64,000 nt of DNA from Piezodorus guildinii. Lineage: Eukaryota > Arthropoda > Insecta > Hemiptera > Pentatomidae. Where the stretch lies: the NCBI GenBank assembly GCA_023052935.1, contig CM041294.1, positions 15,754,635 to 15,818,634 on the forward strand. The letters are read 5' to 3'. The stretch's first letter is position 1; every line of letters begins with the position of its first letter. A program made the position numbers and the translations under genes. The notes under the pieces were generated by a model. The model was not told the DNA's origin and did no database searches. It saw nothing but the letters and a program-made list of their open reading frames with translations. This document shows, piece by piece, positions 58,801 through 64,000 of this stretch.

Positions 58801-59465
58801 TTTATTTCTTTCCTCGTCTTTTAGTAAACATTTTTACATTATAAAAAAATATGGTGTGCCTTGAAAAAGTTTTATGTTTCATCTCAAACCTTCAAATGAT
58901 GGATAAAAAGGATACTTGGCCTTTTGGTCTACCCTTCGGCTGTACCCTCCCTCTACAACCCTCTCTCACGAAGCATTACATCTCAGGAGCTGCTCAACCT
59001 AAAAAGTTCATTAGCCGAAAGTGCTTTATTACTTAAAGGTAAGCCATCCGTTACCTTTGAGGCTGACGAAGAAGACAGAAAGAGGTTGGATAATTAGGCC
59101 TGTTTGGCGGCTGGTTCATTACCCAACACTGTCGGAAGAAACTACTTGCCCTCTAATTAAAGCGGTGTGGACTTAAGCCGTTTTACTCCAAACGGAGGCA
59201 GGGGATCGCTGATGAGGGTTGTCTTTGCCTCAACTTTCATCCCTGTCAGCCGGAGAAAGTTTATTTCTTACGGGCGCTTTTCCCATCCCGAAGGAATAAA
59301 TACAGGATCCGAAGAAAGAAAAAGGCGTGAGGAAAATATAAATAAAAACGATTGACATCGCATTCCAGCATTCCTCTTTGACTGAAAGATCCATATTTGA
59401 CACCTTTGGAAGAAATAAAAAGCTGCACTACTACAGTTCATTTATCTAAGTTCCTCCGTCTTATT
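58801..59465. other. Intron stretch with GC-richer island 58890-59340
   Basis: Short open frames (58851-59036, 59167-59355) lack domains and splice phase with the neighbouring exons; no repeat match. Confidence 0.35.
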
Positions 59466-59469
59466 ATTT

Positions 59470-60420
59470 AATATTACTCTCTTACTTGACAGACCGACAC
59501 TTTACTGTAAAAGTAGGAGACGCATTTTCTGGAATAAAACGTGTTCAAGCAGGAGTCCCAAGGCAGTGTACTGGGACCGTTACTATTTAATATCTACACG
59601 GCAGACTTACCAGAAAATGACCACACCTTACTAGCCACTTTTGCAGACGATACAGCTCTTTTGACATCCCATCAAAACCCAATTCTTGCATCCAGTTGGG
59701 CTAATAGATGGAAAGTGAAAATGAATCAATCCAAGAGTTTATTTATCGTTTTAACGCTCAAACATGGAGATTGTCCAGCAGTCTATTATGAGGATAAACC
59801 CATTCCGACATCAGATGAAGTACGATATTTGGGACTGTACTTTGACAAAAGACTGACATGGAGGACCCACATTAGACTTAAAAGACAACAACTGAACAGA
59901 CGATTTGGACTACTATCCCGTCTGCTTGACAAACGATCCAAATTATCCGTGAACACCAAACTTACTATTTACAAAGTACTGATCAAACCATTATGGACAT
60001 GCGGAATAGAGCTATGGGGATCTGCCAAATATTCTAACATTAAAATAATTCAGACCCTTCAATCGAAAATATTGCGAAAAATCGTGGATGCGCCGTTTTA
60101 TGTAACCAACGAATTACTTCACAAGGACTTGGACATACTCACAGTTTCAGACACAGCCACAGAATATTATAAAAGATTTCATGACAGACTGACTTACATG
60201 AACCCATCGGCCCAAACACTTAAATCCAACACGAACCCATACAATAGCTTTTCTCCTCATTGTAAATAATTGTAATTGTAAATAATCGTAGTAATTAATA
60301 ATTATTCATCTTTATTTTGTCTATTGGCCCGACATATTATATATTTCTATTGTACATAACTGTTATTCTTAGGGGACCTAGTCCCAGAATAAATTGTTTT
60401 TCTATTCTATTCTATTCTAC
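59470..60420 (+). mobile_element. Jockey-like LINE 3' half with catalytic YADD-type box
   Basis: Starts RHFTVKVGDAFSG in one frame; a one-base deletion inside GVPQGS shifts to the 242-residue frame at 59541-60269: SQGSVLGPLLFNIYTADLPE, the catalytic box FADDTALLTS, WANRWKVKMNQSKSLF, LGLYFDKRLTWRTHIRLKRQ, CGIELWGSAKYSN and KIVDAPFYVTNELLHKDLD. It lacks the usual RRLKRRWPRDLL end. The 3' UTR has ATTCT-TAG-GGGAC...GTCCC-AGAAT and AATAAA at 60365-60393, then (ATTCT)n. 5'-truncated; lies just upstream of the first zinc-finger exon. Confidence 0.92.
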
Positions 60421-60498
60421 ATATATTTAGTATTATAGTAATATATTAATATTAATCATTAATTAAAGTTGATTTTTTTTTTTTTTTTTTTTTTTTAG

Positions 60499-60571
60499 AG
60501 GGGAGTAAATGCCCCGCCCCAGGTTGCAACGGTGAAGGTCACGTAACGGGTCTCTACTCACATCACAGGAG
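60499..60571 (+). CDS. MYT1L: MYT1L-like gene, exon with first part of CCHHC finger 1
   Basis: After a 27-T tract and TAG acceptor, the exon encodes (E)[19 protein letters not shown] and SHHR plus two bases of a Ser codon, then donor GTGAGC. Its first two bases complete the codon begun at 47559 (GAG, Glu). It supplies the two Cys (C-x4-C), then His at x4 and His at x7 of a CCHHC finger; the final Cys is in the next exon. NZF/MYT1 fingers bind AAGTT-type DNA in nuclei of neural cells in animals studied; the same role here is inferred. The block is nearly the same as the second finger of vertebrate MYT1L by recall of the family pattern. Confidence 0.93.
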
Positions 60572-60696
60572 GTGAGCGTAAATATATTAATAAAATATTT
60601 TTAAACTATCCAAATAACATGACTAATATTTAGATTTAAAAATGAGACTAAAATTAAATTGTAATTTCTAAAATTTATAAATATTTTTCTTAATAG

Positions 60697-60737
60697 CCTT
60701 TCCGGATGTCCGAGGAAGGATAAAGTCACACCTGAGA
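60697..60737 (+). CDS. MYT1L: MYT1L-like gene, 41-base exon completing finger 1
   Basis: Acceptor TTCTTAATAG; the exon completes the Ser codon and encodes LSGCPRKDKVTPE plus one base, then donor GTAAGT. Joined to the previous exon it yields C-x4-C-x4-H-x7-H-x5-C exactly. The intron between is only 125 bp. The KDKVTPE linker followed by ILAMHE from the next exon is the typical spacer between two adjacent MYT1L fingers. The single left-over A joins TT of the next exon to make Ile. Confidence 0.93.
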
Positions 60738-61604
60738 GTAAGTATTTTACAAACGGATAGACCTAAGATATGTAATTATATCTGGTATTTTTTTAAGGGA
60801 ATTGATATTTTGTGACTTTGTTCTCAATATGTTTCATTTAATCCTATTATCAATAATTTAGGATATATTTTGAATATAGATGTAAAGTTAAGCAATGGAC
60901 ATATTTAAGAACAAAGTCCCTTTTTTATCTGTGCTGTTCCTATTCGTCTTGGATATTTCAACTGGACAGTTTCACCTAATTATCGTAATTATTCATTATG
61001 ATCAACAATATATGTGTAAGAACTAGTAATATTCCGTGTTAAATGTAAAAAAATAAAATAAAAATAACTAGATAAGCATATAATTTATTAGTATCTGTAA
61101 CAGTACTATTACTATTAATATTTGGTGGAGACGTTCGTTGGCGATAAGGTCATAAAAAAATCAGATTAATTTTAAAACATGTTCATTTTATTATATATAC
61201 AATTTGTTTCTTTGAGTGATTTTTCCTAATTCCATAAATAAATTTGATCCATTCTATTACCCCACCCACAGTTATTTGTTCTGAAATAAATTTTACATCA
61301 ATAAAAATATGTTTGTCATTGTGTGGTACTAACATATTCATTACTATTCGTCATTATTTATGTATTCTGACCAACGTTAAAAATGAAAGGCTAATAAATC
61401 ATATTTATTTCATTATTATCATTATAATAAATCATTTTAATACCTTATAGTCTAATAATTACTGCACCTTGTGAGCTGTCTATTTTAAAGGGGATCATAA
61501 GTTTATACTTGATTTGAAATACTTTGTTTTAAGTTAAATTTTGCCTAAATGCATTAATCAATCATACTGATTATTGAACTACTGCAATCTTCCAAAAACT
61601 GAGG
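60738..61604. other. AT-rich intron, nothing recognised
   Basis: No exon or repeat match was seen between the donor at 60738 and the duplicated block at 61605. Confidence 0.5.
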
Positions 61605-61945
61605 TTAACTTGTTAAATAATAATTAATTAAAATTACATTTATCAATAATAAATATTTTGATTTAAGAATAAATGGTCTTGATCCCCTATAAATGGCTCA
61701 TATTGTGTTCATAAAAAAAAAAAAAAGACCTCACATAATATTGAAGGTAGATATTCGGGCTGATTAATTTCTTCTATAAAAACTTAAATTTTTTATTAAA
61801 TAAACATTTGACGTTTCGGGATCTTCTCCCATCTTCAGAACTCTACAAAGTAAAAATAACGAATTTCCATTAAATTAAAAAAAAAAAAAACTATAGTGAA
61901 GTGAATAGTTAAAAAGTTTTGAAACAAATTCTTATAAGTTAGTAC
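61605..61945. repeat. Duplicated block, copy 1 (Penelope-like UTR motif)
   Basis: Nearly identical to 62604-63020. It contains GACGTTTCGGGATCTTCTCC and CATCTTCAG (61810-61838), on the minus strand CTGAAGA ... GAAACGTC, a motif common in Penelope-like element ends. No coding part. Confidence 0.75.
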
Positions 61946-62279
61946 TATATGGAAATATTAGTAAGTACAATTTTAATAAAGTTATTTTCGAAACAGATTT
62001 TAAATATGAAAGTAATAATTGAATTCTAAATTGTTGATAATATTTGTTGTTATTTATGTAGTTGTGTTTATAATATTTATTGTATTTTAGATGATTTTGA
62101 ATAATATGAAGATGAGGCAAAGAAATGACCTCGAAACGTTATAATCATGTTTTATTTATGTTATAATAAATACAAATATAAAGAAAGAGGAGAGATAGTT
62201 CCAACTGCTACATTCATAATTATGTTTGCTCTTTTATAATAATAATTGATATTATAAGTTAGGTGTCCATTATTAAAAA

Positions 62280-62450
62280 AATTTTTTTTTTTTTTAAACA
62301 TAATTTATTGAAATTTACAACTGTACTAAAAAAATACAACAAGTAAATATGATATAAGAAAAATGACATGAAAAAGACTTGTAGAAGAACTACCCAATGG
62401 TAGCACTCCTTTAACTATTCCAAACTAGAAGGTCTCGGGGCCATCTCCTT
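62280..62450 (-). mobile_element. Jockey-like LINE 3' fragment
   Basis: T-run at 62280-62294, then TTGAAATTTACAACTGTAC and CTAGAAGGTCTCGGGGCCAT match the 3' end seen at 25925-26100 and 32376. Only a few codons of the WPRDLL end remain. Confidence 0.75.
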
Positions 62451-62603
62451 AAAAAAAAAAATTATAATTATTATACAACAGATTTTAAATTCAATAGGAG
62501 GTAAACAAAAAAATTATCTTTAAAACATTGGAACAGTTAAAGAAACAAATATTATCAAATTGTTTTAATACACTTGAGTATAATTTTCATTGCGTAAAAA
62601 TGT

Positions 62604-62699
62604 TAATTAATAATTAATTAAAATTACATTTATCAATAATAAATATTTTTATTTAAGAATAAATGGTCTTGATCCGCTATAAATGGCTCATATTGTGTT

Positions 62700-62792
<93 letters not shown>

Positions 62793-63020
62793 TTCTAAAA
62801 CACTGTAAGATCTCACATAATATTGAAAGTAGTTATTCGGGCTGATTAATTTCTTTTATAAAAACATAAATTTTTTATTAAATAAACATTTGACGTTTCG
62901 GGATCTTCTCCCATCTTCAGAACTATACAAAGTAAAAATAACGAATTTCCGTTAAATTAAAAAAAAACACTATAGTGAAGTGAATAGTTAAAACGTTTTG
63001 AAAAAAATTCTTATAAGTTT
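62604..63020. repeat. Duplicated block, copy 2, with expanded A-run
   Basis: Same block as 61605-61945, but the A-run is 68 bases followed by (TA)n (62703-62793), against 14 A in copy 1. The rest is close to identical. Confidence 0.85.
62703..62793. repeat. Poly-A/(TA)n tract
   Basis: About 68 A followed by about 11 TA units inside an intron; its length is prone to replication slippage and sequencing error. Confidence 0.95.
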
Positions 63021-63235
63021 TGACGGTTATTTTTTAAAAATAAGATAACCTTTTCCGGATTTTTTTTTTTTAAATAACGATCAATATTGACTGTGATTCC
63101 GTTGATTCTGTTGAAACTGTTTGGTTGAAATTTGGGGACGATGGGGACTGGAGGCTCCCCCGGGTGGGCAGAGCTGGGACCTGGGGGAGCCGCGAATGAC
63201 GGACTTGCTCTCACGCGGTGTCTCCTCTGTCCCAG

Positions 63236-63420
63236 TTCTGGCCATGCACGAGACCATTCTCAAGTGCCCCACCCCGGGCTGCAATGGGCGGGGCCACGTC
63301 TCGTCCAATAGGAACACGCACAGGAGCCTCTCCGGCTGCCCATTGGCCGCCGCGCAAAAGCAGGCCGCCAGGGAGGCCCGCCACAAGCACCACCAGGCCA
63401 ATAGTAATGAGAATAGTTAA
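63236..63420 (+). CDS. MYT1L: MYT1L-like gene, exon with CCHHC finger 2, probable last exon
   Basis: Acceptor CTCTGTCCCAG; encodes (I)[19 protein letters not shown], then [34 protein letters not shown] and ANSNENS stop. The finger is C-x4-C-x4-H-x7-H-x5-C and corresponds to the third finger of vertebrate MYT1L. After it comes a short basic tail (REARHKHH). The frame stops at 63420, and AATAAA at 63582 suggests a terminal exon; a weak donor (AATA-GTAATG) at 63404 leaves open an alternative that skips the stop. GC content is much higher than the surroundings, as expected for a constrained exon. Confidence 0.92.
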
Positions 63421-63581
63421 TGTTTATAGTGTGAATGTGTGTGTATGTAGTGAGGGTAGCAGGTGTATCTGGCTCGGCTATCATATTTTGTCTATGTCAT
63501 CTTGTAGGAGCCCCCTTCTAATGCTGTATGTTTAAAAATTGATTATTATTATAAAGCTTTTATAGATTTATTATTAATTTT

Positions 63582-63587
63582 AATAAA
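63582..63587 (+). terminator. Candidate polyadenylation signal
   Basis: AATAAA 162 bases after the stop of the second finger exon. A single hexamer in AT-rich DNA is weak evidence; the position is what makes it notable. Confidence 0.45.
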
Positions 63588-63606
63588 CACGCTCCAAATT
63601 ATCATT

Positions 63607-63996
63607 AATTGAGACGTTGATTTCCAAAAGGTACTATATCCATTCTGGGGAATTTTACAGGAAGCGCCAAAGTCTCTCATTACTATATTATTAAACTAGA
63701 TAATTTGATTCTTTTCGCATTAAAATCTAGAATTATTTCTTCACTATATTAATAAAACTATATTAAGGTTATGAAATGAAATGTTCTGGTATGATTTGGA
63801 ATGAAACTAAATGTGTAATTAGTATCTTAATAAATTAATAGCATTTCAAATCACGTTATTAAAGGACATGAGTGGTCATTAGATACGATCAAATTTAAGA
63901 TTTAGATAAAACTAAATGAGGAGAATATAAATATGTAAAAATATCAATTTCGTAAAAAATGTCCTTTAGTACCTTTTGGAAATCAACGCCTCAATT
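63607..63996. mobile_element. TIR element family, copy 2
   Basis: Starts AATTGAGACGTTGATTTCCA and ends with its reverse complement (one change) at 63967-63996; 390 bp; similar in length and sequence to the copy at 45643. It begins just after the candidate polyadenylation signal. Confidence 0.88.
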
Positions 63997-64000
63997 ATAC

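Overview
The window is eukaryotic, AT-rich and repeat-laden nuclear DNA, most likely from an insect. The mobile elements are of arthropod type: Ty3/gypsy, Jockey-, CR1- and RTE-like LINEs, mariner, hAT-type MITEs and tRNA-derived SINEs. The insect order cannot be fixed from the sequence alone. There are no bacterial operons, CRISPR arrays or stand-alone tRNA/rRNA genes.

One host gene is recognisable, on the + strand in the right part: a MYT1/MYT1L-family (NZF, CCHHC zinc finger) transcription factor. Its exons are a large charged lysine/glutamate-rich exon (46527-47559), two short exons that together make the first CCHHC finger (60499-60571 and 60697-60737), and an exon with the second finger (63236-63420) ending in a stop codon with AATAAA 160 bases on. 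Splice phases agree at every junction. A 47-base candidate exon at 17436-17482 also joins in phase, which would make the locus at least 46 kb. The large exon shows three apparent one-base frameshifts, which look more like sequence errors than gene death because every zinc-finger exon is intact.

Almost everything else is transposon debris in or upstream of the introns. 1-3604 is the 3' part of a Ty3/gypsy element with an intact 1034-residue protease-RT-RNase H-integrase frame and a 3' LTR. Five RTE-like LINE fragments, about ten Jockey-like fragments and several CR1-like fragments are scattered on both strands. Small non-autonomous families include a tRNA-derived SINE in three complete copies with perfect target duplications plus a truncated copy, two other SINE types, a hAT-type MITE with two copies and 8-bp duplications, a ~390-bp TIR family with a mariner nested in one copy, an ~820-bp family with a palindromic end (Helentron/HINE-like by inference), and a ~270-bp near-perfect foldback. 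Several moderately GC-rich, apparently single-copy islands lie between the repeats and are candidates for conserved regulatory DNA.

The most interesting observations are the in-phase two-finger MYT1L-like gene with repeated SUMO-consensus sites, and a hairpin at the 3' ends of different LINE fragments whose lower stem varies in a compensatory way. I found no convincing wholly new gene system.
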